A DNA stretch of 15,477 nt from JBHIDJ01 sp046760105 (GTDB lineage: Bacteria; Pseudomonadota; Gammaproteobacteria; Acidiferrobacterales; SPGG2): NCBI GenBank assembly GCA_046760105.1, contig JBHIDJ010000073.1, forward strand, positions 1-15,477. Reading direction: 5' to 3'. The translations under genes were made by a program, and so were the position numbers. The notes below the pieces were generated by a model, which was not told where the DNA came from, did not search any database, and saw nothing but the letters and a program-made list of their open reading frames with translations. This document shows, piece after piece, positions 14,662 to 15,477 of this stretch. The stretch's first letter is position 1. Every line of letters starts with the position of its first letter.

Positions 14662-15477
14662 CGGTACCCTCCCACGACGGCACGTGCCAGCTCCAAGCAC
14701 GCACCTGGAAACGCAAACAGCGCAAGCGTGAGCGCGGCGCTCGCCATCAAAGCCGACACGATCGGTAGCGGCGCTTCCCCGTGCTTCGCCTTGGGCCGCT
14801 TGTCTTCCGGCAGGAGGAAGGCGGCATAGACGATCGGTAGGAAATAAGTTGCGTTCAGCAGAGTGCTCAGCACGATCACTGCTGCCGCGAACGTCTGTTC
14901 AGCCTCGATCGCCCCGAGCAAAATGTACCATTTGCTGACGAACCCGGCGGCGGGCGGCACGCCGACCATGGACAGGCTGCCGATCGCGAATGCGGTCATC
15001 GTCCAGGGCATGCGCCGGCCGATCCCGTTGAGCTCGCTGACTTCGGTTTTGTGGGCTGCGGTGTAGATCGAGCCGGCCGCGAAGAACAGCGTGATCTTGC
15101 CAACGGCGTGCGCCGCAATGTGGAGCGCCGCCCCGATCACCGAAAGGGGGGTCAGAATGGCGGCCGCCATGATCACGTAAGAGAGCTGGCTCACGGTAGA
15201 GTAGGCGAGGCGGCGCTTCAAGTTATCGGAGCGTAGCGCGATCACCGAGGCAATCAACACCGTTGCCCCCGAGACATACACCAGCCACTCGCTGCCTCCC
15301 CCGAGTCCCTTCAAGAGATCCAGACCGAAGACATACACCAGCACCTTCACGATCGCGAACACGCCGGCCTTCACCACCGCCACGGCGTGCAGCAGGGCGC
15401 TTACCGGCACGGGCGCGACCATCGCCGCCGGCAACCAGCGATGGAACGGCATGAGCGCCGCCTTGCCGATGCCGAAG
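14658..15477 (-). CDS. Proton-conducting antiporter subunit (NuoL/MrpA-D family), N-terminus outside window
   Basis: 272 C-terminal residues are visible, and the frame is open at the right edge. The visible part begins FGIGKAALMPFHRWLPAAM and continues APVPVSALLHAVAVVKAG. This is the core of the Proton_antipo_M domain, with both lysines (GIGK and VVKAG) and the histidine (PFHRWLP) of the channel in place. Later helices include RRLAYSTVSQLSYV, then HAVGKITLFFAAGSIY, then GVPPAAGFVSKW, all family-typical. The C-terminus ends soon after a final helix (VVGGYR). Its stop overlaps the next start as ATGA. It is the more canonical of the two antiporter subunits here. Subunit D or a related subunit of an Mrp-like system is likely; NuoL/NuoN of complex I is less likely, since no other nuo gene is seen. 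Confidence 0.9.
   Translation of the reverse strand, partial: FGIGKAALMPFHRWLPAAMVAPVPVSALLHAVAVVKAGVFAIVKVLVYVFGLDLLKGLGGGSEWLVYVSGATVLIASVIALRSDNLKRRLAYSTVSQLSYVIMAAAILTPLSVIGAALHIAAHAVGKITLFFAAGSIYTAAHKTEVSELNGIGRRMPWTMTAFAIGSLSMVGVPPAAGFVSKWYILLGAIEAEQTFAAAVIVLSTLLNATYFLPIVYAAFLLPEDKRPKAKHGEAPLPIVSALMASAALTLALFAFPGACLELARAVVGGYR

Noticed and set aside
12738..15477. DAB-type inorganic-carbon uptake operon (DabA/DabB)
   Set aside because: The antiporter-like subunits alone do not support it; no DabA-like DUF2309 gene is visible. It could only be revived if one lies past the right edge.

Overview
The window looks like chromosomal DNA of a gammaproteobacterium. The helicase gene yoaA lies directly upstream of tsaB, as in many gammaproteobacteria. 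Codon use is GC-rich, and every recognisable protein is of proteobacterial type. Nothing resembles a phage, a CRISPR array, a tRNA or a complete insertion sequence.

Layout from left to right. (1) Positions 1-1307, minus strand: cinA, cut by the left edge. (2) 1308-1730: a gene-free stretch filled with a hairpin-rich element repeated about two and a half times. (3) 1731-2207 and 2310-3227, minus strand: two proteins of unknown function. One is a duplicated ~60-residue domain. The other has an N-terminal membrane anchor, a helical middle and a Cys/His-rich tail. (4) 3228-3763: a gap holding a good minus-strand promoter, a structured leader and an isolated hairpin. (5) 3764-5833, plus strand: an unusual 689-residue Ala/Arg-rich protein with five CPxC...CxCG zinc-ribbon motifs and clear internal duplication. 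(6) 5872-6945, minus strand: an exported HtrA-like protein that has lost its catalytic triad. (7) 7007-7699, minus strand: an SRAP (YedK/HMCES-type) DNA-protein crosslink protein, divergent from yoaA (7756-9708, plus strand). (8) tsaB (9832-10503) and an SLC13-type transporter with two RCK_C domains (10682-12511), plus strand. (9) 12524-12725: the decayed 3' end of an efflux-pump periplasmic adaptor gene. (10) 12738-15477, minus strand: a tightly overlapping cluster of two NuoL/MrpD-family antiporter subunits with a small membrane protein between them, continuing past the right edge.

CinA, SRAP and YoaA are linked to DNA damage or nucleotide quality control. SRAP and YoaA share a 56-bp divergent control region. 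TsaB makes the t6A tRNA modification. The three genes at the right end probably form one cation/proton translocation operon.

The least explained parts are the five-ribbon protein, its divergent coiled-coil neighbour, and the hairpin repeat next to cinA. The evidence is direct reading of sequence and motifs plus recalled family knowledge; no database search was run.
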